A stretch of DNA of 8,248 bases from an uncultured Bacteroidota bacterium (GTDB lineage: Bacteria > Bacteroidota > Bacteroidia > Chitinophagales > Chitinophagaceae): positions 1-8,248 of the forward strand of contig CAILMA010000280.1 in NCBI GenBank assembly GCA_903835145.1, in the 5' to 3' direction. The notes below the pieces were generated by a model. That model worked only from the letters and a program-made list of their open reading frames with translations. It ran no database searches and had not been told where the DNA came from. This document shows, one piece after another, positions 1 through 6,069 of the stretch. Numbering within the stretch: the stretch's first letter is position 1; every line of letters starts with the position of its first letter. The position numbers and the translations under genes are program-made.

Positions 1-123
1 ATAATAACATGTTTTGCAATGGAGAACGATACCGTTTATTTGATTTCGATTTATGATAAAAGCGAACACGAAAATATCGACGCACAGCAATTGGAATCAT
101 TAGTGAAAAGCATCAAGACATAA
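1..123 (+). CDS. RelE/HigB-like toxin, C-terminal fragment (5' end outside window)
   Basis: The frame is open from base 1 to a TAA at 121-123 and gives the last 40 residues of a protein that starts upstream of the window. The segment TVYLISIYDKSE (residues 11-22 of the fragment) followed by an acidic-polar helix ending in SLVKSIK matches the C-terminal pattern of RelE/HigB-type toxins, where a hydrophobic strand (VYLLTIYDKSE-like) precedes a short closing helix. In that family the protein is a small mRNA interferase, usually about 100-120 residues, paired with a helix-turn-helix or AbrB-like antitoxin. Neither the N-terminal half nor any antitoxin is visible: the next + strand gene, 59 bases downstream, is nuoM, so an antitoxin would have to lie upstream of the window. 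The family call rests on one short recognisable stretch and activity cannot be judged. Confidence 0.62.
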   Translation: MITCFAMENDTVYLISIYDKSEHENIDAQQLESLVKSIKT

Positions 124-182
124 CAAATACGCAGGCAACATAAATACTTAGTTGATTTGACTTTAAAAGATTAAAATTAAAA

Positions 183-1685
183 ATGAACTTATCCATACTT
201 CTGCTCATACCGCTGCTCACCGCCGTAGGCGTTTTACTTGCACCGTCAAACAACATGGTTCGCTGGACATCGCTCATTGGCTCGCTTGCGCAGCTTTGCT
301 ACGGTGGCTTCCTTATGTTTTCTTACATAGGTGAGCGTGCAGCCGGCAACACCACCCAAATGCTTTATCAGGCGCGTTACAGCTGGTTTGCACCTATGAA
401 TATTGAGTATTACGTTGGCGTTGATGGTATTTCTATTGCTATGATCATGCTTACAGCAGTTGTTGTTTTCGCCGGTATCCTTATTTCCTGGAGCGTAGAG
501 AAAATGACGAAGGAGTTTTTCTTCCTCTTGCTGTTGCTTAGTGTTGGTGCTTATGGCTTCTTTATTTCCCTCGATTTGTTTGCTATGTTCTTCTTCCTGG
601 AAGTTGCTGTAATTCCGAAATTCCTGCTTATAGGCATTTGGGGCAGCGGCAAAAAAGAATACAGTGCTATGAAGCTTGCCTTGATGCTTATGGGTGGTTC
701 AGCGCTTGTACTTATAGGTTTGTTGTGCCTTTATTTCAATACCAACCTTAACGGCGCACACACTTTTGACCTGCTGCAGATTTCTCAAATGCACATCCCT
801 ATTGAGGCGCAGCGCTTTATTTTCCCGCTGATGTTTGTGGGTTTTGGCATATTTACTGCTATGTTTCCCTTTCATACCTGGGCGCCTGACGGGCACTCCT
901 CGGCCCCTACAGCTGCATCTATGTTTCTGGCGGGTATCTCTATGAAACTTGGCGGATATGGTTGCCTGCGTGTAGCTGCATACCTCATGCCTGAGGCTGC
1001 GCATGAATATTCCTGGATCATCATTTTGCTATCTACTATTGCCATTATTTACGGGGCATTTGCAACCCTGATGCAGAAGGACTTAAAGTACATCAATGCT
1101 TACTCCTCTGTGAGCCACTGTGGCTTTGTAATCTTTGGTATTGGTATGCTTACACGCACGTCCATAAATGGTGCTGTGATGCAAATGGTATCTCACGGCC
1201 TTATGACGGTCCTTTTCTTCGGTGCTATAGGCATGGTATATGAGCGCACCCACACGAGGATGGTTGATCAGCTTGGCGGTCTTTTGAAAGTAATACCGTT
1301 CATTATCACCGTATTTGTAATTGCTGGCTTATGCTCACTCGGCCTACCGGGCTTGAGCGGCTTTGTTGCTGAGATGACCGTATTTATGGGGTCATGGCAA
1401 AACCCTGATAGCTTCCGCCGCCTTGCAACTGTGCTGGCCTGCGCCTCTATCGTTGTTACGGCGGTATATATCCTCAGAGCTTCCGGCTCTACCGGTATGG
1501 GACCTATCAAAAACCCTGATTTCCTCCACTTTAAAGACGCAACATGGACCGAGAAACTCGCGTCCATCACGCTCATACTTGCCATTCTGGCTATTGGTAT
1601 TGCACCCTTCTGGCTCACAGACCTCATTAACCCCGATACCCAAATCATCATGGGGAACATCGCAAGAGGGATTGCGGGGAGGTAG
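183..1685 (+). CDS. nuoM: NADH-quinone oxidoreductase subunit M (complex I, ND4-like)
   Basis: This is a 500-residue antiporter-like membrane subunit of respiratory complex I, which couples quinone reduction to proton translocation across the cytoplasmic membrane. The length is normal for NuoM, and hydrophobic segments run the whole length, consistent with about 14 helices. By-eye alignment with E. coli NuoM finds Glu140 in FFLEVAVIPKF (E. coli Glu144), Lys255 in AGISMKLGGYG (Lys265), His312 in SVSHCGF, His338 in MVSHGLM and Glu397 in GFVAEMTVF (Glu407). FPFHTWAPDGHSSAPTA at 228-244 is the family signature around helices 7-8. The helix-7 lysine (E. coli Lys234) is absent: Phe224 takes its place. 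The ATG at 183 begins a normal hydrophobic N-terminus (MNLSILLLIPLL). The gene stands alone: a toxin end lies upstream, a 365-base gap follows, and nuoA converges from the other side. NuoL and NuoN are not in the window. Confidence 0.96.
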   Translation: MNLSILLLIPLLTAVGVLLAPSNNMVRWTSLIGSLAQLCYGGFLMFSYIGERAAGNTTQMLYQARYSWFAPMNIEYYVGVDGISIAMIMLTAVVVFAGILISWSVEKMTKEFFFLLLLLSVGAYGFFISLDLFAMFFFLEVAVIPKFLLIGIWGSGKKEYSAMKLALMLMGGSALVLIGLLCLYFNTNLNGAHTFDLLQISQMHIPIEAQRFIFPLMFVGFGIFTAMFPFHTWAPDGHSSAPTAASMFLAGISMKLGGYGCLRVAAYLMPEAAHEYSWIIILLSTIAIIYGAFATLMQKDLKYINAYSSVSHCGFVIFGIGMLTRTSINGAVMQMVSHGLMTVLFFGAIGMVYERTHTRMVDQLGGLLKVIPFIITVFVIAGLCSLGLPGLSGFVAEMTVFMGSWQNPDSFRRLATVLACASIVVTAVYILRASGSTGMGPIKNPDFLHFKDATWTEKLASITLILAILAIGIAPFWLTDLINPDTQIIMGNIARGIAGR

Positions 1686-2050
1686 TGGTGGGGGTTAGGT
1701 TTATTTCTTTAACAGGAGGTCTGCTTGAGATTTACATATTTCAGCACGATTTTGTATGGTAAATTGCTGGAGTCACCACTGTTGCCGGGCACAAGAAAAC
1801 AAATTTAAAATGACATCGAAGAGTAGGCAAGACTTTTGACCGAAAATTAGGTTTCGCGGTTAATTGTCGTATAAAAAACCGAGCAAATCAAGCAACCTTT
1901 GGGCCGAACGACCTTAATCAATTAAGACGAAAATCGCTACCCGCTTACTCAATATAGCCTATTAATGAAAGAGCGTTGTCTTTTTAAAAATAAAGGACTT
2001 GGTGTACCGTGAGTCGTCGGAAAACAATAAGTAACAACTAAATTCATTTA
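1686..2050. other. 365-base gap between convergent nuoM and nuoA, no convincing gene
   Basis: Both strands are broken by stops. The longest stretches are about 20-30 codons and none resembles a known protein. The first bases are G-rich (a run of five G at 1690-1694). A near-perfect dyad CTTAAT-CA-ATTAAG sits at 1913-1926, and an imperfect hairpin (ACCGAAA against TTTCGCGGT) lies near 1839-1861. I do not see a clear hairpin plus T-run terminator for either flanking gene. The stretch is long for a convergent gap and could hide a decayed gene or a small RNA, but nothing in the bases proves either. Confidence 0.6.
1913..1926. repeat. Small inverted repeat in the nuoM-nuoA gap
   Basis: CTTAAT and ATTAAG are perfect 6-base inverted arms separated by CA. 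AT-rich dyads of this size occur by chance, and the position is within the gap, not upstream of either gene, so a role as operator is not supported. It is recorded because the gap holds little else. Confidence 0.3.
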
Positions 2051-2419
2051 CTACATCCACTTCAGCGCACCCTTTCTCCAGGCATAGATTAAGCCCATGA
2101 AAAGGATGAACATAAACAGGACTATTTCTACGAGGCCTACCATGCCTACACGCTTAACGACAACGGCCCAGGGATACATAAAAACGAGCTCTACATCGAA
2201 GACGAGGAAGATGAGCGCAAAAAGGTAGTAACCAACATTGAACTGAATCCAGGAAGTGCCCTCGGTAGGGATACCACACTCGTAGGGCTCGCCTTTGGCG
2301 GTATTTTGCGAGGTTTTCGCAATTAATTTAGAAATTAGAATGCCTCCACCTGCGAAGGCTATACCCGTGATAATTAGGAGAATAATCGCTGAAATACCCA
2401 TAATTCTAAATATTAACAT
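2051..2419 (-). CDS. nuoA: NADH-quinone oxidoreductase subunit A (complex I, ND3-like)
   Basis: This 122-residue membrane subunit of complex I sits near the quinone-site junction between the membrane and peripheral arms. It has the three hydrophobic helices expected (about residues 8-33, 62-88 and 93-114) and normal length. Family motifs are EPYECGIP at 44-51, a loop whose Cys48 matches the ND3 cysteine used as a marker of the active/deactive transition in mitochondria; FDVELVF at 74-80, where Asp75 and Glu77 match E. coli NuoA Asp79 and Glu81; Glu98 in helix 3; and YAWRKGALKW near the C-terminus. The ATG at 2419-2417 is used; an alternative ATG seven codons in (2401-2399) would remove only MLIFRI. 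The gene appears monocistronic: it converges with nuoM and diverges from the ferredoxin-KOR operon, and nuoB is not on either side. An isolated nuoA is unusual, since it normally heads a nuo operon. Confidence 0.95.
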   Translation of the reverse strand: MLIFRIMGISAIILLIITGIAFAGGGILISKLIAKTSQNTAKGEPYECGIPTEGTSWIQFNVGYYLFALIFLVFDVELVFMYPWAVVVKRVGMVGLVEIVLFMFILFMGLIYAWRKGALKWM

Positions 2420-2467
2420 TAATTTTGCACGCCGAATCCTCTTTTTTCGAAAAGACGATATGCAAGA

Positions 2468-2479
2468 TGACTTTAGTCA
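2468..2479. promoter_or_regulatory. Dyad TGACT-TT-AGTCA, possible operator between nuoA and the ferredoxin operon
   Basis: Perfect 5-base inverted arms flank a TT centre in the only intergenic region shared by nuoA and fd-korAB. The position is next to the predicted nuoA transcript start, where a bound repressor could act. A second palindrome, TTTTCGAAAA, lies at 2444-2453 in the nuoA leader. No regulator family can be named from these sites, and dyads of this size can arise by chance. Confidence 0.3.
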
Positions 2480-2483
2480 CCGA

Positions 2484-2517
2484 TAAAAGTAAGAAATAAA
2501 TTTTCTTTTACACCCAA
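2484..2517 (-). promoter_or_regulatory. Candidate nuoA promoter
   Basis: Read on the minus strand, TTG (2517-2515) is followed after 23 bases by TACTTTTA (2491-2484). This matches the Bacteroidota -7 element TAnnTTTG at 7 of 8 positions when the two n positions are counted as matches; the spacing is at the long end of the usual range. It would place the transcript start close to the dyad at 2468-2479 and leave a leader of roughly 60 bases before the nuoA ATG. This is a pattern match only; AT-rich sequence makes chance hits likely. Confidence 0.3.
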
Positions 2518-2523
2518 AATCTA

Positions 2524-2531
2524 TACTTTTA
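2524..2531 (+). promoter_or_regulatory. Weak -7-like element before the ferredoxin gene
   Basis: TACTTTTA resembles the Bacteroidota -7 element TAnnTTTG at all fixed positions except the last. No TTG is found at the expected distance upstream (the bases there are T-rich), and the leader would be only about 10 bases, so the true promoter may lie further upstream. The same 8-base string occurs in the candidate promoters of nuoA and the sensor gene. Confidence 0.2.
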
Positions 2532-2547
2532 AAAAAAAATCAGAACT

Positions 2548-2895
2548 ATGGCAATTAAAATCACAGAAGATTGTATCAATTGCGGCGCGTGCGAGCCTGA
2601 GTGCCCGAACGGAGCTATTTTTGCAGGTGGGGATGAATGGCGTTTTTCCTACAAAACATCGTTATCAGGAACATTTGTTTCAAAAAGTGGTTTGACTTCT
2701 GACGCTGATGAAGCGCATGAAGCTGTTTCAGGCGACCTGTATTATATTGTTACGGACAAGTGTACAGAATGCGTTGGTTTTCATGAAGAGCCTCAGTGTG
2801 CTTCTGTTTGCCCGGTTGACTGCTGCCTGCCTGATGAAAGCAATGTAGAGTCGAAAGAAGAACTTGAAATTAAAAAGAATACGCTTCACCCATAA
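2548..2895 (+). CDS. 2[4Fe-4S] ferredoxin, extended Bacteroidota form
   Basis: This 115-residue soluble electron carrier has two cysteine clusters. The first is Cys9, Cys12, Cys15 and Cys19-Pro in CINCGACEPECP; the second is Cys72, Cys75, Cys84 and Cys88-Pro in CTECVGFHEEPQCASVCP, followed by Cys92 and Cys93. The longer Cys75-Cys84 spacing is typical of Allochromatium-type low-potential ferredoxins. About 50 residues separate the clusters, longer than in clostridial ferredoxins of 55-60 residues; a similar insert is familiar in Bacteroidota homologues. The ATG start gives the usual MAIKIT N-terminus; no Shine-Dalgarno is visible, as is common in this phylum. korA starts 23 bases after the stop, so the gene is very probably co-transcribed with korAB and encodes the acceptor (or one acceptor) for electrons released by the enzyme. 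Confidence 0.93.
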   Translation: MAIKITEDCINCGACEPECPNGAIFAGGDEWRFSYKTSLSGTFVSKSGLTSDADEAHEAVSGDLYYIVTDKCTECVGFHEEPQCASVCPVDCCLPDESNVESKEELEIKKNTLHP

Positions 2896-2918
2896 TTCAA
2901 ATTACATTATTTTAAAAA

Positions 2919-4793
2919 ATGGAAATTTCAGCAACAAATTTTAAACCTCATGTGCCCATTATAGAGGCAGATAGTATAGTTATACGTTTTTCCGGTGACT
3001 CCGGCGATGGTATGCAGCTTACAGGTAATCAGTTTACTGATACTGCGGCTTACCTTGGTAATGACCTTAGTACATTCCCAGAATTCCCGGCCGAAATCCG
3101 TGCCCCGATAGGCACTACAGCGGGCGTATCTGGTTTTCAGGTACACTTTGGCAGCCGCGAAATATTCACACCCGGTGATGAATATGATGTATTGGTTGCA
3201 ATGAACTCAGCAGCACTGAAAGTTGACCTTCCAAGGTTAAAGAAGGGCGGTATTATCATTACCAACACTGCCGGTTTCGACAAAAAGAATTTAAGCCTCG
3301 CAGGCTATCCTGATGGCGTTAATCCGCTGGAAAACGGATCGCTTGACGAATATACCGTTCACAAAATAGACGTAACAAAATTCACCAAGGAGTGCCTTGC
3401 AGGCACGGGTCTTGGTATGAAGGAAATTGAACGTTCTAAGAACATGTTCGTTCTTGGTTTACTTTTCTGGATGTTCGATGAGCCAATGGATTACACCGTT
3501 ACCTTCATCAACGAAAAATTTGCAAAAAAACCAGAAATAGCAGAAGCGAACATAAAGACGCTGAAAGCAGGCTGGAATTTCGGTGATCATACAGAAATCT
3601 TTACTACCCGTTTTAAAGTATCTGCAGCCAAATTGCCCAAGGGCGTTTACCGTAATATCTCCGGCAATCAGGCTACAGCTATTGGTCTTGTCGCTGCTTC
3701 AGAATTGTCAGGGTTGCCATTGTTCCTGGGTTCCTACCCTATTACACCAGCTTCTGATGTATTGCATGAGCTGTCAAAATACAAGGCAAACAATGTAAAG
3801 ACTTTCCAGGCTGAGGACGAAATTGCTGCTATTTGTGCCGCAATTGGCGCTTCCTATGCCGGTGGCCTTGGTGTTACAACAACATCTGGTCCGGGTATGT
3901 CGTTAAAGACTGAAGCAATAGGTCTTGCTACGATACTTGAAATTCCTTTGATTATCATTAATATTCAGCGTGGTGGCCCATCAACCGGTCTTCCTACAAA
4001 AACGGAGCAAAGCGACCTAATGCAGGCCATGTATGGCAGGCATGGTGAAGGCCCTTTGCCCGTAATAGCAGCGTCTTCTCCAGCTGATTGTTTTAACACA
4101 GTGCTTGAAGCAGCCCGCATTGCGATAGAGCACATGACTCCGGTTATTTGCCTTACTGATGGTTACATTGCCAACGGAACTGAGCCATGGCGCTTCCCAA
4201 GTGCCGATCAACTTTCACCAATCAAAGCAACTTTTGTAACGGAGCCTAATGGCCCAGACGGCACTTTCTTGCCCTACAAAAGGGATGAAAAGCTTGTTCG
4301 CCCAATGGTGAAACCAGGTACCAAGGGACTTATGCACCGGATTGGTGGTCTTGAAAAAGGGAATGAGACCGGAAACGTGTCTTATGACGCTGTGAACCAC
4401 GAAAAAATGACTCATCTGCGTGCAGCGAAAATTGAAAAAATAGCTGACTTTATTCCACTGATAAAACCAGATAGCGGCAAAGAAACCGGCAAACTGGCTG
4501 TACTGGGCTGGGGTTCTACAAGTGGTGCTATTAAAACTGCTGTTCGCGAACTTATTGAAGCAGGTCATGATGTTGCTCACGTTCACCTGCACCACATTAA
4601 CCCGTTCCCTAAAAATCTTGGCGAGCTCCTGAGTGGTTATGACAAAGTTTTGATTCCTGAAATGAACTGCGGCCAGCTCATTCAGCTGATAAGGGCTAAA
4701 TACCTGATACCAGCTATTGGCTTCAACAAAGTGCAGGGTCTGCCTTTCACAACCATTGAATTGAAAAACAAAATTCTTGAATTATTAAAATAA
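2919..4793 (+). CDS. korA: 2-oxoglutarate:ferredoxin oxidoreductase, subunit alpha with fused gamma domain
   Basis: KorA forms, with KorB, the cytoplasmic enzyme that converts 2-oxoglutarate, CoA and oxidised ferredoxin to succinyl-CoA, CO2 and reduced ferredoxin. The 624 residues divide into a gamma domain (about 20-215, beginning IRFSGDSGDGMQLTG and including FPAEIRAPIGTTAGVSGFQV at 56-75), an alpha pyrimidine-binding domain (about 250-425) with the hallmark YPITPASD at 273-280, FQAEDEIAA at 296-304 and TTSGPGMSLKTEA at 321-333, and a C-terminal transketolase-like domain (about 524-624, GKLAVLGWGSTSGA). Gamma-alpha fusion and this length are usual for bacterial KorA. A short linker rich in charged residues lies at about 440-520. 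The gene sits between the ferredoxin and korB, with only 9 bases to korB, so subunits and acceptor are made together. Oxoglutarate is preferred over pyruvate as substrate from overall similarity to the two-subunit KOR type; other 2-oxoacids cannot be excluded. Confidence 0.93.
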   Translation: MEISATNFKPHVPIIEADSIVIRFSGDSGDGMQLTGNQFTDTAAYLGNDLSTFPEFPAEIRAPIGTTAGVSGFQVHFGSREIFTPGDEYDVLVAMNSAALKVDLPRLKKGGIIITNTAGFDKKNLSLAGYPDGVNPLENGSLDEYTVHKIDVTKFTKECLAGTGLGMKEIERSKNMFVLGLLFWMFDEPMDYTVTFINEKFAKKPEIAEANIKTLKAGWNFGDHTEIFTTRFKVSAAKLPKGVYRNISGNQATAIGLVAASELSGLPLFLGSYPITPASDVLHELSKYKANNVKTFQAEDEIAAICAAIGASYAGGLGVTTTSGPGMSLKTEAIGLATILEIPLIIINIQRGGPSTGLPTKTEQSDLMQAMYGRHGEGPLPVIAASSPADCFNTVLEAARIAIEHMTPVICLTDGYIANGTEPWRFPSADQLSPIKATFVTEPNGPDGTFLPYKRDEKLVRPMVKPGTKGLMHRIGGLEKGNETGNVSYDAVNHEKMTHLRAAKIEKIADFIPLIKPDSGKETGKLAVLGWGSTSGAIKTAVRELIEAGHDVAHVHLHHINPFPKNLGELLSGYDKVLIPEMNCGQLIQLIRAKYLIPAIGFNKVQGLPFTTIELKNKILELLK

Positions 4794-4802
4794 CATTTCG
4801 AT

Positions 4803-5846
4803 ATGTCAACAATAGCAGAACAGGAAGCACTCCCTAAACTTACCGCAAAAGATTTTGCAAGTAACCAGGAAGTAAAATGGTGCCCGGGTTGTGGAGACTA
4901 CTCTATATTAAAGCAGGTACAAACTGTATTCCCTGATTTTGGTGTTCCTAAAGAAAACATCGTGTTTATCTCAGGTATTGGTTGTGCGGCAAGGTTTACC
5001 TACTATATGGATACCTATGGTATGCATAGCATTCATGGCCGCGCGGCAGCAATAGCTTCCGGCGTAAAGGCAACAAATCCTGACCTGAGCGTTTGGATTG
5101 TTTCCGGCGATGGCGATGCTCTTTCTATCGGCGGTAACCACTTTATTCACCTGATGCGTAAAAACTTTGATGTGAACTATCTGGTATTTAACAACCAGAT
5201 ATACGGCCTCACTAAGGGTCAGTATTCACCTACATCAGAGAAAGGTAAGGTAGCTAAATCAACGCCTTATGGTTCTATCGAAGAACCGTTCAACCCATCA
5301 GAAATAGCGCTGGGTGCAAAAAGCACATTCGTAGCCCGCTCACTTGACCGCGACCCTAAGCATATGCAAATGGTGCTGAAACGCGCTAATGACCATAAAG
5401 GGACTTCGTTTGTTGAAATATACCAGAACTGCCCGGTATTCAACGATGGCACTTTCTTCGCCTTCTCAGAAAAAGAAACAAAGAAAGAACAAGCTATCTT
5501 CCTTGAACACGGAAAACCACTGGTATTCGGGCAGAACGATGACAAGGGAATCAAATTTGAAGGCCATGTGCCGGTAATCGTTGACATCAAAGAATCAGGT
5601 ATATCGCTCGATGACCTGTGGATTCATGATGAGCATGATAAAACCAAGGCAAATATCATCGCCCGTTTCTTCGACAATACTTTCAACGGAGAACATTTCC
5701 CACGTCCGTTTGGCGTTATTTATTCTGAAGACCGCAGCACTTATGAAGTAGCTATGGCTGATCAGATAGCCGCCATTACAGCTAAAAAAGGTAAAACTCC
5801 GCTGGACAAAATATTGTCTGGAGATAAAACCTGGACTATTCTTTAA
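4803..5846 (+). CDS. korB: 2-oxoglutarate:ferredoxin oxidoreductase, subunit beta (TPP and Fe-S binding)
   Basis: KorB carries thiamine diphosphate and one [4Fe-4S] cluster, and passes electrons from the decarboxylated substrate to ferredoxin. The 347 residues contain Cys27 and Cys30 in KWCPGCGDYS, Cys61 in GIGCAARF and Cys210 in YQNCPVFND, the four expected cluster ligands. The TPP/Mg motif begins at GDGDALSIGGNH (102-113) and ends at FNNQIYGLTKGQ (129-140, Asn130-Asn131 followed by Tyr134). HSIHGRAAAIASGVK at 75-89 is another family landmark. The length is normal and no key residue is missing. The ATG lies 9 bases after the korA stop without a clear Shine-Dalgarno. It is the last gene of the operon, with a strong terminator starting 27 bases after the stop codon. 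Confidence 0.95.
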   Translation: MSTIAEQEALPKLTAKDFASNQEVKWCPGCGDYSILKQVQTVFPDFGVPKENIVFISGIGCAARFTYYMDTYGMHSIHGRAAAIASGVKATNPDLSVWIVSGDGDALSIGGNHFIHLMRKNFDVNYLVFNNQIYGLTKGQYSPTSEKGKVAKSTPYGSIEEPFNPSEIALGAKSTFVARSLDRDPKHMQMVLKRANDHKGTSFVEIYQNCPVFNDGTFFAFSEKETKKEQAIFLEHGKPLVFGQNDDKGIKFEGHVPVIVDIKESGISLDDLWIHDEHDKTKANIIARFFDNTFNGEHFPRPFGVIYSEDRSTYEVAMADQIAAITAKKGKTPLDKILSGDKTWTIL

Positions 5847-5872
5847 ATTAGATAGAATTAATATTTTTTTTG

Positions 5873-5906
5873 CAGACCACCCTTACTAGGGGTGGTCTGT
5901 TTTTTT
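5873..5906 (+). terminator. Intrinsic terminator of the fd-korA-korB operon
   Basis: CAGACCACCC (5873-5882) pairs perfectly with GGGTGGTCTG (5890-5899) around a seven-base loop, and seven T follow at 5900-5906. The G+C-rich 10-bp stem plus T-run is a textbook rho-independent terminator for the + strand. A separate run of eight T lies before the stem at 5864-5871; as there is no A-run on that side, it is not built to stop minus-strand transcription. Confidence 0.93.
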
Positions 5907-5956
5907 GCCATAGCTGGCAATTAGAAACAAGATATTGCCTCAACTAATGTTGGCAA
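5905..5956. repeat. Paired TTGCC / GGCAA inverted motifs after the terminator
   Basis: TTGCCA (5905-5910) and TGGCAA (5915-5920) form a 6-bp hairpin with loop TAGC immediately after the terminator T-run. A second set follows: TTGC (5935-5938) with GCAA (5953-5956), enclosing CAAC (5941-5944) and GTTG (5949-5952) around TAAT, with a two-base bulge. The TGGCAA word thus occurs twice, 36 bases apart, each time opposite a TTGCC. This may be a folded leader or a protein-binding array upstream of the sensor gene, or simply chance. Confidence 0.35.
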
Positions 5957-6007
5957 CGCGACGCTGAATACATTTAGCATTGCACAAAGGGTAATTTATT
6001 GGTCAAC

Positions 6008-6035
6008 TTGTGCTGAAACAGGAAACTTACTTTTA
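6008..6035 (+). promoter_or_regulatory. Candidate promoter of the propeller sensor gene
   Basis: TTG (6008-6010) is followed after 17 bases by TACTTTTA (6028-6035), fitting the Bacteroidota TTG and TAnnTTTG elements except for the final G. The transcript would start near 6042, leaving about 28 bases before the ATG at 6070. A second possible pair, TTG at 5950-5952 and TACATTTA at 5969-5976, has 16-base spacing. Both are pattern matches; the first is better spaced and closer to the gene. Confidence 0.42.
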
Positions 6036-6069
6036 AATAACAGCCATAAGGGTTAATTTCACGCACCAA

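Noticed and set aside
1268..1660. 130-codon minus-strand frame opposite nuoM
   Set aside because: It mirrors the codon pattern of nuoM, which has strong family motifs over the same bases.
1725..1808. 27-codon frame starting with TTG after a strong AGGAGGT sequence
   Set aside because: The Shine-Dalgarno match is good, but no other gene in the window uses one, the start is TTG, the product resembles nothing known, and G/A-rich words are common at this spot.
1686..2050. Insertion sequence or other mobile element in the gap
   Set aside because: I found no transposase remnant, no terminal inverted repeats at the edges and no target-site duplication.
2295..2486. 63-codon + strand open frame opposite the nuoA start
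   Set aside because: It is antisense to the conserved N-terminal helix of NuoA, and its product is not recognisable.
2548..5846. fd-korAB as a novel redox system
   Set aside because: Ferredoxin with two-subunit KOR is a familiar arrangement, all cluster and TPP residues are present, and lengths are normal. Only its position next to nuoA is of interest.
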